Assembly (NCBI RefSeq): GCF_041296265.1 | Contig: NC_091693.1 | Span: 23,994,001-24,058,000 of the forward strand | DNA from: Equus caballus | Taxonomy: Eukaryota > Chordata > Mammalia > Perissodactyla > Equidae | Length of the DNA stretch: 64,000 nucleotides | Direction: 5' to 3' | Shown here: positions 1-20,080 of the stretch, piece by piece | Layout of the letters: the number at the start of each line of letters is the position of its first letter | How positions within the stretch are numbered: position 1 is the stretch's first letter | The notes under the pieces: generated by a model | The model's database searches: none | Told to the model about the DNA's origin: nothing | What the model saw: the letters and a program-made list of their open reading frames with translations, nothing else | Translations under genes and position numbers: made by a program

Positions 1-117
1 ATGGGTCCCCCAGTGTCATCTCTATCAGCCCCAACTCCTCTGCAACCCTCCAGCCCTGGGTAAAACACACTGTTTTTGATCCACACAGTAATGAGGGAAT
101 GGGGAAGACTCAAACAC

Positions 118-149
118 CTGTGCCTAGATCCATTGGCTCAGACAGAATC
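118..149 (-). pseudogene. FCAR/NCR1-type leader exon 2 relic (copy A)
   Basis: Minus-strand reading after a CTTCCAG acceptor gives FCLSQWI, a stop, then AQ, matching the second leader exon LCLxQRIxAQ of FCAR and NCR1. The stop replaces the family Gln or Ser. The exon lies 150 nt downstream of leader exon 1. It is shorter than the usual 36 nt. Confidence 0.5.
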
Positions 150-296
150 CTGGAAGGAAACCACATCAGAGATGATGATTTGTCTCCAGTGGATCCCAGG
201 CTTCAGTGAAGCTCCATCCATGGAACCTGGTCATGTGCCGTGAGGAAGCCCAGCTTTCCACCATGACCCTCTCCTCCCTTCCCTTCCAGGACTCAC

Positions 297-330
297 CAAG
301 ACCCAGGAGGCTGAGGAATTTGGGGGACGT
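297..330 (-). pseudogene. FCAR/NCR1/LAIR-type leader exon 1, start codon lost (copy A)
   Basis: This is a 34-nt leader exon with an intact GTGAG donor. Its sequence after the first codon reads SPKFLSLLGL, close to LAIR1/GP6/FCAR signal starts. The first codon is ACG instead of ATG. The paralogue at 22797-22830 has ATG in this position. The rest of the gene would continue left, beyond the window. Confidence 0.62.
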
Positions 331-381
331 GGTGCTGCTTCTGTCAGGCAGGAGACAGGAGCCAAGCAAGGCTGACAAGTT

Positions 382-393
382 CACAGGATGTGG
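382..393 (-). promoter_or_regulatory. ETS-type motif before leader relic A
   Basis: The string cacaggatgtgg lies 52-63 nt upstream of the lost start codon, the same spacing as in copy B. Confidence 0.3.
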
Positions 394-809
394 TGGGCAG
401 GGTCCCCACATCAAAGTTTGTAGCGTTCACAAGGTGCCTGACACACAGGAAGAGGACTGGCGTCTTGTCACCCTAAAGGTCAGGGATGCTCAGGGTCTGT
501 TTTGAGCCATGTCACTGAACATGCCACATGTCCAAAGTCACATTTATTTTTCCTAAACTCTACTCTCATGTAAGGATTTTAACAGATCTTTGCTGCATTT
601 TTACGTCATAGATATTATTCAATTTATAACATGCAAGATTCCCTTCTCCAGCTAATATATAAATATTATCATTATACAACTCTTTGCAAAAAGAATATCC
701 AATGTGTCTCCCACTAATATTTTTTAGGCTTTGTACTACCTGAAAATTCTTTATTTCCGTAAATAAAAAAAACAAAGCAGCTAACTAGAACCTTTGTTTC
801 TCTCTCCCC

Positions 810-2800
810 GCCCCCCCCAGCTTTATTGGGACATAATTGACAAAAAGGAATCGTATATATTTAACGTGTACATCTTGATGTTGTGGAATATATGTACATT
901 TTGAAAAGATCACCATGTCAAGCTAATTAACACGTCAGTCACTTCACATAGTTACCGTGTGTGTGTGTCTGTGTGGTGAGAACTCTTGAGATCTCTTAGC
1001 AAATTTCAAGTGTATAACACATTGTTATCACCTATAGTCACCACACTGTACCTTAGGTCTCCAGAAATTATTCATCTTATAACTGACAGTTTGTAACATT
1101 TGATCAACATCTCTCCATTTTCCCCAGCCTCTAGTCTCTGGTAATCACCATTCAACTCTGTGTTACCAAGAGTTTAGCTTTTTTTTCCCACTACATATAA
1201 GTGAAATCATGCAATATTTCTCTTCCTATATCTGGCTTATTTTACTTAGTGTATTGTCCTCCAGGTTCATCTGTGTTGTCATAAATGGTGGAATTTCTAT
1301 CCTTTCTTAAGGCTGAATAATGTTCCATTGTATGCACCACATTTTCTAATCCTCATGCCCTTTGATGGACACTCATGTTGTTCCCTTATCTTGGTTGTTG
1401 AGAATGATGCTGCAATACACACAGGGTGCAGATATCACTTTGACATCCTGATTTCCTTTCCTTTGGATATACCCCCAGAATGGCATTGCTGGATCACATC
1501 GTAGTTCTATTTTCAGTTTTCTAAGGAACCTCTGTACTAGCTGTCGGGTCTGTGGGTGGCTGCCAGCACTGTCTGTGGGCTGGCTGAGATCCCGTGTTGT
1601 CTGCTGTGAGCTCCTCTCCATTTCTTTGTGCTTTGCTGCCCCCAGAGGATCCAGCCATGCTGATTCCCTCAGCAGGACAGAAGGGGGCTTTCAGGCAGCA
1701 CCTGGAAATGCTTCAGATGTGACGCTCACGTTGCTCTCTTCCCTCCTGGGAGGAATCGCAGGTGGAGGGGCCTCTCTCTGTGCTGAGCTGAGCCAGCTGG
1801 TGGGAAGGGTGATGCAGGTGAGGTGAAGCTCATCTCTGCACCCTTTCCAATGTGGTTCTTCTCAGGCTGTGTGCTCCACCAGCATGCTCAGACCTTACAC
1901 CTGGACTCCACAGCTTTCATAAAGATATTTACGTCTGCGGATGGTGGTTAAATCGTGGTTTCTGTGGGCGATGAGTGCTGGGTCTTCCTATCTCACCATC
2001 TTGCTGCTGTGCATCGTTGCCATTTTATTTTGCATTTCCCCGATGACTAATCATGGTGAGTATCTTTTCCAGTGCTCATTGTGTATTTGTGAAAATATTT
2101 CTTCCTTGCCAAATATCTTTTCTGTAGAAATGTCTACCCAAGTCCTTTAAACAATTATTTAATTGGATTTGTTTGTGTGGTTGAGTTGTATGTATTCTTT
2201 ACATAACCTACACCAGGCCATTACCAGATATAGAATATGCAAATGTTTTCTCCAATTCTGTATGTTTTCTTTTCACTTTCTTGAGAGTGTCCTTGGATTC
2301 ACACACATCTTTAATTTTGATGAAGTCTTATGTATGTGGAGGTTGTTTTGGTTTATTGTGCTTTTAGTGTTCTTTCCAAGAAAACCTTGGAGACACATGG
2401 TCATGAGCATTTACCAGTATGTTTTCTTTTGAGGTTTATAATACTATAAACCTCAATATCTCAATAGGTGTGTTTTTAATGATTTTTTTTGTAAGGAAGA
2501 TTAGCCTGAGTTATCATCTGTGCCTTCTTGCTCCACTTGGCTTGTGGGATGCCTCCACAGTGTGAGTGGTGAGTGGAGTAGGTCCACACCTGGGATCCTA
2601 ACCAGTGAACTCAGGCTGCCAAGGTGGAGCACGCAGAACTGTAACCATTTGGCCTTGGGGCCAGCCCCCATATTAGCTATTATACTGATCCATTTTGAGG
2701 TCATTTTGGTGTATGCTGTGTTGTGAGAGTCCAACTTCATTCTTTTCTGTGTTTTCTTTTTTAATTCAGTTATCAGACACCATTTGTCAAAGACACCAAG
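810..2800 (-). mobile_element. L1 3'-end fragment, antisense, copy A
   Basis: Starts with agctttattgggacataatt and runs through the familiar L1 3' stretches (gctgaataatgttccattgt, atggcattgctggatcac) toward ORF2. An ERE SINE splits it at 2.49-2.68 kb. The same truncated L1 lies at 23.29-25.05 kb, so it predates the duplication. Confidence 0.8.
2487..2676 (-). mobile_element. ERE-type SINE inside L1 copy A
   Basis: T-rich left end, then gaagattagcctgag, and a right end ggccttggggccagccccc, which is the start of an antisense ERE. It is absent from the paralogous L1 near 24.93 kb. Confidence 0.75.
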
Positions 2801-3719
2801 TCTTAGCGATACTGTGTCTGTTTTTCAAGGTGAAGCATCCAGTGAGTTTCCATCTGGGAACAGAATCAAGACAAGCCTGAGTCCAACATCTGGCATCCTC
2901 TGCACGCAGCTGTCTTTCCCTGATTCCCCTTCAGTGGGGTCCAAGAAGAGACCAGGCCACCTGAGTATTGTTAAATCTGGAACCAATCCCTGTGTGATCC
3001 CTAAACCATGATATGATGGGATTGTCCCCATCTTTGAAAGAACCCCCAAGTCCATACTGGTGTGCTGATCCCAATTCAGATTGTTTGAACAAAATGGTGT
3101 CAGAAATTCCAGTGACCATTTAAAAGTTTCATTGGCATGTCAAGTGATACTGGGTAAGGTGTTTTCTCCTCTGATGCCCAGTTTCTCCGCCAGGCAGGGA
3201 CCACTGTTTGACTGGACTTTGTGAGGCTAATCAGGCAGGTGGTGTATGCGTTTTGAGGCAACCAAACTGCCAAGATGTGACATATTTGCTATAACACATC
3301 AACAGCCACTTTGTTGGAAGATCAATGCCTGGTTCAGGCTGTGGATTTCACCCCCTATTTCAGACCCAGCTCACTAAATTGTACGGAAAATAAAGATAGG
3401 TTGCAAAATGGAAATCCACTGATTACTAGTATGACAACTGCACTTATGAGTCACCAGATGAAAGTGAAGAGAAACATCACCAGATTTCCAGAAGCCCCTG
3501 TGGTTTCCATTTTGAATAAACCTTTCAAAATTACATATATTTAACCACTAAATAGATCATATGAGATTCTTTCTCTTCTTTATTAACTGGATTCATCTTA
3601 AGCATTCCTGCCTCATGAAAAATGATGTCTCTTTCTGAACTTTATGCAAAGAGAAGGCCCCACATGCCTCCCTTTGATAATCTTTCATTTACTCCTCACC
3701 ATGTTTGAAGATTGATATA

Positions 3720-4366
3720 CATTGCTCTTAGTAGATTTAGTCATCCTCAGCCCATCTGTCAGAACACCCCTGTGGGGTCCTCAGTGTGGACAGTGGTCAT
3801 CCAGGCCCTGGAGATTCCTCAGGGAAGATGCAGGGTCCTGCTTCACTGCAGAGCTCAGATCAGCAGAGACATGTGCTCAACATCTAACTGTACAGTTCAG
3901 GTTGAGGTCACTGTGACAATGAGCACAAAGGAGAACTACAGGGAAAAAAGGGAAGGAAACATCACTCCTCTCCTGGCCCTGGGATGTGGGTTTTCTTTCT
4001 ATCACAGCCCTCTTAATGAACTCTTTTATTTCCTGCATCCACCCCCTTCTCTTTTGGAACAACCCTCTGAATCATTCCTGCCTCCTCAGACCCCTTGTTC
4101 CCTTGAGCTCTCTTCCTCATCCTGGGGTCTTATCTTGAGTTTTAGGGAACAATGAGTGGGCTAGTGCTCTGATTTGGGGCACAAAGCTGATTCTTATTTA
4201 AAAACTCCTCTGTCATCCACTTCCCATATGAACTTGAGGGTTAACACCCAATATGTGAGCCTCAGTTTCCTCATCTGCAGCATGTTGTCAGGAACCCCAC
4301 TCAAAGTGGTCGTGGGGTCAGTTATCCTAAACCGCAGGAGGGATTAATCTTGTGAATTTTTAGACC
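3720..4366. repeat. Paralogous LILR 5'-flank segment
   Basis: Matches 33680-34320, the region just upstream of the pseudogene leader, including a MIR remnant near 4.18-4.29 kb. Here no LILR leader lies to its left. An 18-base run shared by both copies is gacagtggtcatccaggc. Confidence 0.7.
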
Positions 4367-7140
4367 TGATAAAGACATGTGAGGTTTGATACGTGAGAGG
4401 ATCAAGGTGTCGGACTTCACACTCAGAGTAGATAATTGACTTGTCCACTCTAAAATCCTCATGTGCTCCTAACACTGAGAAATGCTGTTTATAATATTTC
4501 TGAAGTATGTAGTGACAGTCAATTGCAGAAAAAGAGAAATGAAATTTCCAAAATAGAAAAGGAACCACAACAAAAAGATACCAAAGCTGAGTGGCCAAAG
4601 GTGCCTGGGCCAATCAAGGGGTCATTAGATTGGAGGTTTCCACCTCTGTGTGGACTGGAGAGGGACTCCAGATGCTCACAGGCAGGGAGGGGAGCAGGGC
4701 TCAAGGTGAAAGTTCGAAGCTCTGTTGCCCCTTCCAATGCTTGAAGACAGGCACTGGGTTATCTCTGCCCACTGACCCAAGACTGTAGCCAACACTGAGC
4801 CATGTTCCCTGTGTATGAGAAAGAGATTCAATACAGTATAGTCCAACATGTGCATCTATTCATGTGTGAGTATGAGACTCATGGTGGAGCCAGCCCGGCT
4901 GGACACATCCCTAGTCAGATGCAAAGTTTGGGAAAGTGGATGACACAGGGCGGGGCAGCTGCAACAATCCACCCCTTTCAGCCCTGAAGGTCAGGACAGT
5001 CCTGGGAGGAACTCTGTATGGAAAATCAGGTGTGTGGGAGGTGAGCATTGAACAAGAATGGACATCAAACAGGAACCCCAATAGTGATAAATAGTGCTAT
5101 GAAATACATTCTACAGAATCATTAATGTGGGTTGTCATAGCCAAAGAAATAGAATACTGGAATACGCAAAACTCATTTTAATATGTGTGTTTAGATATCT
5201 GAAAAAATATTGACGGAAAAGGAATTCTTGAAAAAACAACAGAGGTTGTATTATAGAAGAATTATAGAAGAACATAGGTTTTAGAAATGAATTTCACAAA
5301 TACTTAGAGCTAAAAAACAATCCTTTCATTTAACACACTCAAAGTATTATTTTCATCAAGGAGATGTTACAACAGACACCCAATTATGAGGCTGAAATAC
5401 AATCTTGAGGAAATTTGTAGGATGCAGTGCAGAGAGACTGGAATGAGAAAATTAAGATGCATGGGGACTAGAAAGAGAAGGACATGTATGCTGTGAGTTT
5501 CAGGGGAAAGCAGTGAGAATGACGTCTGCAGCAGTCCTAGAGGCAAATGGTGGGCATTTTACAGAAACATAGAAGGAACATGTAAGTGCTGGAGTGCATG
5601 GATATATCAATGAAATGTGAGTCTTGATATATCATGGCAAAGTGAAGGAAATTGTTGGAGAAAAGGCATTTCAAAAAATGGCAAAAGGTATGGGAAAAGG
5701 ATATTCAACAAATTACTTGTGAGTCAAGAATTCTGTACTCACCCAAATTATTACTAATGGACAGGGGTGAAAGGGTTACCAGAGGAGAAATCCACAAATA
5801 CAAGGAGACCCGGGGCACATCTGACCTGTTTGGACTCCTGTCTCATATGTTAAACTCACCATGTCAGGCTTCATCTTCATGAGGGTTGAGGAGGGCGTTT
5901 GGGGTAGATCTTTAACCATCAGAGGTATTTTCCTGTCCTCGCGGTTAGACCATATCCTTTACTTGAAATGAGATAATGTTTTCAAGTATCTTAAAAAAAA
6001 TGAAGATTGAAAATAAGGCATTTCAAGATATGCAGTTTTAGATATTTTACTGTTTACTTGCTCACTGAAGCAGAGCTAAAGCACGTAATTAAACCAAAAG
6101 AACACTACACACAAAATAGAGAAAGCGAGGTGCAAAAGTGAGCAAAAGAGGCAAAACAAATAAACATTGGAAAACTATATTTGTATATACATGCACATGT
6201 ACATTTATATTCAAGGAAGCTAGAACAAAATATTTGGAATGTTTGTTTATACGTGTGTCTGTGCGAGAGAGAGGGATTTTGAAAGAAGGTAGGTACTAAG
6301 GTTCAGCTCACGTGTAATGTCCATCTCTTATCTAAAAGAGAGAGTGATTAAAAAATTATGTACAATTATAAAGGTAAATGCCAATGTTTACAATGGGAGT
6401 AATAACCTAAGAATAGAAATACAACGTACAACTCCCAAACTGGTTGATGTAATTATATAAAACAAATAAATCTCAATCAAACCAAAAATGATCTGGAAAT
6501 TCGATATAAAAGTAACAGAATGCAGGATATCATAATCCATAATGAACCCACACAAATAAAATGGTGGTAATGTTTTAAAATTGTTCATTTCTTACCAAAC
6601 GTTAAAAGATTAATTGGCCATTTCAAGGATGAGACAAAAACATGCCCCCCAGAATAAAAGAGAGATATATATATAAAGTAAAATCTCATCTAAAACAAAA
6701 CCATTAAAGAGTATTTTAAATCAATAAAGGAAATATTATTCTTATTGAATAAAATTAGCTGATCCCTACAAATGACCAAAAAAACTGAATGTAAGACAAA
6801 AATAATTTTATACGGAAAAATTATCTCATCTTTTAAAAAGATATATTCACTTTGAATACATAGCACTCATAAAGAACATTCATCTAAACACTGTTCATGA
6901 AATACATAAAGAATAATTAAATACATAATCAGAGATTCAAACAAATATTTATAAGATAGATTCAGTGGATGAAAGGAAATTTTTTATAAGAATAAATGAC
7001 ACACTTAAAAGCTTGATCTAATGTGTATAAATACTGTAAGGCTCTGCATTACTTATGTGGTGTTTATGTGAAAAAACAAGTAAGTAAATAAAATAAAATG
7101 TGATGCGATAAATACAGCGACAAGGAGGGACTACACATAG
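4367..7140. other. AT-rich stretch without a gene
   Basis: No exon or conserved reading frame was recognised. There are short AT-rich runs and possible very old LINE sequence. At the matching place in the right-hand copy there is a long L1 (34.32-39.0 kb), flanked there by sequence paralogous to 4.3 and 7.14 kb. Confidence 0.5.
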
Positions 7141-7479
7141 GTAAGGTCCCTATTGTACCTAAAATATTAAGCACTTAATAGATGAGAAAGCAAGTATTTC
7201 TAACTCTTTTCATATTTCCAGAATATGCATTATGTTCTCTGATTATGCTGCAATTTAATTAGTAATCAATGCAAAGAAGATATTATTAAAACACCCATTA
7301 CTGTATGAAGTTAATAAAATACTAAAATATAAAATACCTGTTTAAGTTTATGAAATATTAAGGAAAAGGAATGACAAAATTATATCATATCAAACCTTGG
7401 AGAATATCAGAATTAAAAAAAGCAGACATATAGAGAGCTGTCAGCAGGAGGGCAGAATAACGGTTCCTACAATCATGAC

Positions 7480-8725
7480 CCCACAGAAAAAAAATATTTT
7501 AAAATTATTTTATTGAGGTCATATTGGTTTATAACATTTTTAATTTCAGGTGTACATTATTATTTATCACTTTATGTATAGGCTGCATCATGCTCAATCC
7601 CAATAGGCTAGTTTTTGTTCTTCACCATACTTATGTGCCCGTTTACCCCTTTTGTCCCCCCTACACTTCCTTCCCCTCTGGTAACCACTAATCTGTTCTC
7701 TTTATTCCTGTGCTTATCTTCCACATATAAGCAAAATTATGTGATGTTTGTTTTTCTCTGTCTGGCTTACTTTGCTTAACATCATACCTCAAGGTCAAAC
7801 CGTGTTGCTGCAAATAGGACTATTTTGTCTTTTTTAGAGTTGAGTAGAATTCCATTGTGTGTATATATACACAAATATATGTATCTTCTTTATCCATAGA
7901 AGGGCACTTTGAGTGCTTCCATGTCTTGGCTATTGTGAGTAATGCTGCAATGAACATATGGTGCATACATCTCTTTAGATTGTTGATTTCAAGTTCTGTG
8001 GATAAATACACAGTAGTGGGATAGATAAATCCTATGGTATTTCTATTTTTAAGTTTTTTAGAAGCATCCATACTATTTTCCATAGTATCTTCACCAGTTC
8101 GCAATCCCACCACCAGTGTATGAGTGTTCCCCTTTCTCCGTGTCCTCTGCAACATTTGCTATTTTTTGTCTTGGTAATTATAGCCGCTCTGACAAGTGTA
8201 AGGTGATATCTCATTGTAGTTTTGATTTGCATTTCCCTAATAATTAGTGATGTTGAATACGTTTTCATGTGTCTGTTGGTCATCTGTATTTTTTCTTTGG
8301 AAAAATGTCTGTACATATCTTCTGCCCATTTTTTGATTGGGATGTTTGTTTTTTGTTGTTGAGTTGTATGAGTTTTTTAATATATTTTGGAAATTAAGCC
8401 CTTGTCAGATACATGATTAGCAAATATTTTTTGCCAGTTAATGAGTTGTCTTTTAGTTTTGTTCATGGTTTCGTCTGCCTTGAAGAAGCTTTTAAGTCTG
8501 ATGTAGCCCCATTTGTTTATTTTTTCCTTTGCTAAGTAACATGGTATTTGAAAAGATGCTGCTAAGACTGATGTCAAAGAGTGTACTGTCTATATTTTCT
8601 TTTAGGATTTTTATGGTTCCAGGTCTTCCATTCAAGTCTTTAATCTATTTTGAGTTAAGTTTATGTGTGATGTAAGATAATGGCCTACTTTCGTTGTTTT
8701 GCACACGGCTGTTCAGTTTTCCCAA
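7480..8725 (-). mobile_element. L1 fragment, antisense
   Basis: Starts ttattttattgaggtcatat and runs through the L1 3' region to the gcacacggctgttcagtttt stretch. It encodes pieces of the ORF2 C-terminus on the minus strand. It is 5'-truncated at about 8.72 kb. Confidence 0.8.
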
Positions 8726-9779
8726 CTCCAGAAAATGCTGGACAGTACACAATGTGCAATAAATGGATTGCCCTTTGCTCTATGCGTGGCCAGCTTCATG
8801 GGTGTTGAGCTATGCAACCAGACAGATCAATGTTCATCTGTAACCATCTTGACATTTGAACATGCAGACCTGCATTTTCATTTTGCACTGTTACTCAAAC
8901 TATGTAGCCGATCTCAATCACAAGATTTTCTTTTTGTATTTAATTGGCTCATTTTAGTAGTTACCTTGTTGGTATGTCTCAGCTGAGTGGAGTGGAAAAT
9001 AGGGAATCCTGGGACCAAGGAACTGAGAGTCTAAATTTACAGAAATGAAAGGAGAGGGCAGCTGGGGCAGATTCACCACAGATTTGTGAGTGTGTGCACG
9101 TGTGAAATAAGCACTTTTCTCTCTGTCTTCCCATTTACTATCAATCCTTTCACCCACTCATTTTGTCAAAGTACATCTACAAATATCAACTATATTTCAT
9201 ACAATGTACCAAACATGAAAACTAAAATATGTGTATAACTCATATGGATTGTATTCTCTGAGATCCCTATTAGTCTTTTAGATGTGATAGATTCCATATA
9301 ATTCATTACAAACGATATGTAATTACACATTCTGACATGAGTTACATGGAATAAATCCTTGGAGATGTAGATGAGATAACAGAGGATCATAAATAGTCTG
9401 AGCATCATACAAGGTTGACCTCGAGAGGTGAAGTGAAAGGATAGAGCTGAGACATGTGGAGGAGTCTTAGCTGATGTGAACAGGAGTGTTGAGAATTCCA
9501 GGAAAAAGCAAGTGTACAGATGAACGCCTCCATTTGGAAGGCATCACGGTTGCTGAGCTCTATGGGGACCGGGTTGTCCTAGAGTCAGGGCTGGGCTGAT
9601 TTCCCTGCAGTCCACACGATTTCCATTCCAAGAAATACAGGGTAAGCATATGAGAACCCAGGCACTGTCCCAGCCCAGTTGGTCTGGTTCAGTGAAGGTG
9701 AGGGAACCAGATAGAATCAGACAGAAAGGATCCATAGTACTTGGCACGTGAGAACCTTAGACATAGGTTTTCTGCAGGA
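8726..9779. other. No gene recognised
   Basis: Unique-looking sequence between an L1 and the duplicated 3' flank. No exon with family similarity was seen on either strand. Confidence 0.45.
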
Positions 9780-10329
9780 AAGGAGAGCTGCTTCTCTCCC
9801 ATGACCTTTATTTGATTCCCCCTCAGTTGGGTCCAAAAACAGATCAGACAGCCTAACTGTAGTGCACTCTGGAACTAACCCCAGGGATATAAACCTAAAA
9901 TACTAGCTGATACGGTTAAACCCCATTTCTGAAATCACTGCAAGGTCCATATTGGTGGGCTCCATCCAAATTCAGATTCGTGGGGCATTATGGGTTCAGG
10001 GACTGTCTTTAACCCATTTTAGATTCTTAATTGTGTATAGTCTGGTATTGGCAAAAGTGTTTGTCCAGAGGACCGGTTTCTCAACTGGAAACTGGCTTGC
10101 TATCTGAATGGATGCAGATGAGGCTGATAAGGCAGGAGAGATCAAGTTTTGAGGAAAACACAATGCCAACATGTGAAATATTTGTTGTAACTGATCAGCA
10201 GCCACTTAGTTAAGAATTAGTCACCTGTGTAGGATGTGGCTCTCACCACCCTACTTCAACCCAACTCACTCAGTAGCACAGAAAATAAACATTCTTTATA
10301 GAATAAAAAGGCACTGTCCAGCAGCAATT

Positions 10330-11000
10330 ACAAGTGGACTTATGAGTCATCAAATGAAAGTCAACAGAACATTGTCAGTATTCCAGAAGATTCTGTGGTT
10401 TCCATCTTGAACTAAATCATCCAGCATCACCTTATTTGTAACCACCTTCATGGATTTCATAGAACGTTTTTCCTTCCTTTGCTTGCTGTGTTTATTTTAG
10501 GTACACATTCTTAAATAATACATGATGTTTTCTTTTTAACTTTGGGTAAAGGGGCAATCCTAAACATATAGCGTTTTAGTCTTATTACATTTATTCATCG
10601 TCATGTTTGAAGGTGAATACATAGGACAATTCAGAATTTTAGTTGGTGCTTGTTCAGTGGCACATAATTTTTGATTTTCTACACAGAACACCGAAATCTC
10701 TCTTTTTTTGGTGCATGTAATCTTAAAATGATTTTGGTTAATATGAATAACTCCCTTGTCAATGTCCTTGTGAGTAGATCCTGGTGCGTATGGACACATT
10801 TTCTCTAAGGTACATACTTTCAGACCATAGCTGTGTGTCTCTTACTTTAACTATGTAAGCATCATCTACTCTCTGAATTGATGGATGTACTTTGCACTCG
10901 TACAAGGAATGACTTAGAATTCTGTGTGCTCACTATTCTCTCTCACAACTGATTTTACCATTTTTCTATTTGCATCTCATGTGGGTATGCTTGAAATTTG
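10330..11000 (-). mobile_element. Old L1 (L1M/ME-type) remnant, antisense
   Basis: Degraded sequence with the order and wording of old L1 3' regions. Paralogous copies lie at 3.3-3.7 and 25.66-26.4 kb, and a separate related fragment at 62.9-63.56 kb. Confidence 0.5.
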
Positions 11001-11257
11001 GCCTTGTGATTTCACTGAAACTGCCACAACACTGAAGTAGGAATGATTATTACACATAAAATACAAGGAAACCAAAGAGCATGTTGGAGCTATCAGGGTG
11101 GAATTCAAGGTGTCCTGTTGGCTTGGACTGTTTTGTGAATGTCAATTCCGTGGTCATTTCCAAACCATGTGTCAGGGTCCCCACATTGGCACCTGGAAGT
11201 TGGCCATGAAGGGAGTATATACACCAGAGAAAATGGACAGTGCCTTGAATCAGTGTT

Positions 11258-11518
11258 GCTTTTTTTTTTTTAAAGATTGGCACCTGAGCTAACAACTGTT
11301 GCTAATCTTCTTTCTTTCCCCACTTTTTCTCCCCAAATCCCCCCAGTACACAGTTGTATATTTTAGCTGTGTGTCTTTCTAGTTGTGGCATGTGGGAAGC
11401 CACCTCAGCATGGCCTAACGAGTGGTGCCATGTCCACACCCAGTATCTGAACCAGTGAAAGCCTGGGCCGCCGAAGCTGAGCGCAGGAACTTAACCACTC
11501 GGCCACAGGGTTGGCCCC
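11258..11518 (-). mobile_element. ERE SINE with perfect target-site duplication
   Basis: T-run at the left end, body with tagttgtggcatgtgggaag, and antisense ERE head ccactcggccacagggttgg at the right end. The flanking 12-bp repeat tgaatcagtgtt is at 11246-11257 and 11519-11530. Confidence 0.88.
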
Positions 11519-11729
11519 TGAATCAGTGTTTTTAACAATGAGTTTTTCAGGGACAGTAAGAACAGCGTTGTCACTTCAAACAGCAATGTCCTGAATCCAA
11601 GTGATGATATTTCTGAAGAAACTACACAGGCAGCATCTGATGAAACGTGAAGGGCTCATGGAGTCCAGAGAGGGGGTTACAGTTTCATTTTGGATTTATC
11701 TCTTTCAGGCTGGATCTTTCTTGTGACAA

Positions 11730-11743
11730 TTTATTGATTTATT
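11730..11743 (-). terminator. Paired AATAAA polyadenylation signals after the LILRA-like gene
   Basis: Two minus-strand AATAAA hexamers (11738-11743 and 11730-11735) lie about 450-465 nt past the stop at 12195, a plausible 3' UTR length for a LILRA gene. No transcript evidence is available. Confidence 0.4.
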
Positions 11744-12194
11744 AAAATACACTGCATAGTTTGAATGAAGAGATGGATACTCTTTAATACACATCAAGGT
11801 ATATTGTAATTACAAACAAAGAAAAATGATTACATGAAAGTGTACCAGTGCAGGAAAGGATGAATAGGTGTGGATACAAATCTGCCACATGGGACATACG
11901 CTAATTTCACAGAAAGTGGGAAAGATAGGAGCCAGTCAAAATAATTCAACAGTGATGAGGAAGGAAAGTTCCACAGTCTAATGGCAGAAGAGCCCAGATA
12001 TTGACACTTCATGTGAACAATAATTCCTCCACCTTGCAATGACTTGCAGACAGTTCACACAGCATATGCCCCATATGATCTTGCGGAACCTCCTGGGCAC
12101 ATGAAATTTATTTCCAAGACTCTACCACTGAGTGATGCAGTGTTCTCTCTTGTGTTTACCTCCAGGCTACATCTTGGGGTCTTGTCTGGCTTTG

Positions 12195-19120
<6,926 letters not shown>

Positions 19121-19187
19121 GGCGCCTGCTTTGAGTGCTTCCACTGTGCAGATGGAGGAGACCAGGGACCCGAGGGACAGAGAGGCT

Positions 19188-19199
19188 CACAGGATGTGG
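19188..19199 (-). promoter_or_regulatory. ETS-type motif upstream of the LILRA-like start
   Basis: The string cacaggatgtgg lies 68-79 nt upstream of the start codon at 19120, the same position as in the LILRB4-like gene. Confidence 0.42.
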
Positions 19200-20080
19200 C
19201 AAGTCAGGGGCTGCTGCCACCCCTTCACGTCCCCACAGGTGTGGACCAATAGGAAGAGGGTGGCCCCTCTCTGGGCCTGGGTTTGCTTTTCTCCAGAGTA
19301 GGTGCTCAGGAGGACTCCAGGCCCTCCGGAGACATCTCTGCTCAGAGTTGAGGACTCATCTGATTCCCAAGACTCTTCTCCTTGGCGTGAATGCCCCTCA
19401 CGGAGGATGGGGACCCAAGTTCTTGTCCTGAGCCAACTTCTGATAGGCTGGCTCTCAATAGGACCCACCACATGTTTCCTCAGTGCCTCTACAAGTGGAA
19501 TTTACATTCTGTCTTTGGCCAGTCTATAAACAAATATTTATTGAGCTCCTACTATGCATGAGGCATCGGTGCCGGACACCAAAACTACATCTGTGATCCG
19601 GGTAAACCCATTTGCTGTATTTTGAGGACTCAAATGAACAGAACATGGATATTCAAAGGCTAATATTGTAATTAATTTGTTGGCAAAGGAGAAATATGGA
19701 GAAACATGGAAGAACTAGAGATCACGACTAGACTATGGTTGAGGGAATATCTGTTTGAGAAGGGGTAGACCTATGGGATGGGACACCCATGAGACAGTCC
19801 AGAGATGAAAGGACCCTAGAGACATGGGGAATGTCTGAACAGGAGGGAGAGAGAGGGGAAGGTGGTGTCCAGTGATGCCAGGTGCTGTCGACCATGTGAA
19901 GACGTTGGGTTGTATTTTTAAGAGAAAAAGAATATATCAACAGTGACTTATTTTAGCAAACTTTTATGAGTCTTCTTAGCTGCTATGTAGCAAATAAATA
20001 AAAGTAAATAAACAATAATGGTTGAAGTCCAATTACTCCAATATTGTTGTGTCAAACTGTGTTGTTTTTTAAATTTTTAA
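19200..20080. other. Gene-free interval upstream of the LILRA-like gene
   Basis: A MIR/L2-like piece lies near 19.52-19.59 kb (atttattgagctcctactat). No exon was recognised in the rest. Confidence 0.45.

Larger units (their letters stand above)
1..3710. repeat. Segmental duplication, copy A of the leader/L1 block
   Basis: Sequence from the start of the window to about 3.71 kb matches 22.49-25.97 kb in order: leader exons, the same antisense L1, then the stretch starting ctgattcccc. The part from 2.84 kb on also resembles 9.78-10.53 kb. Homology ends abruptly near 3.73 kb. Confidence 0.75.
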
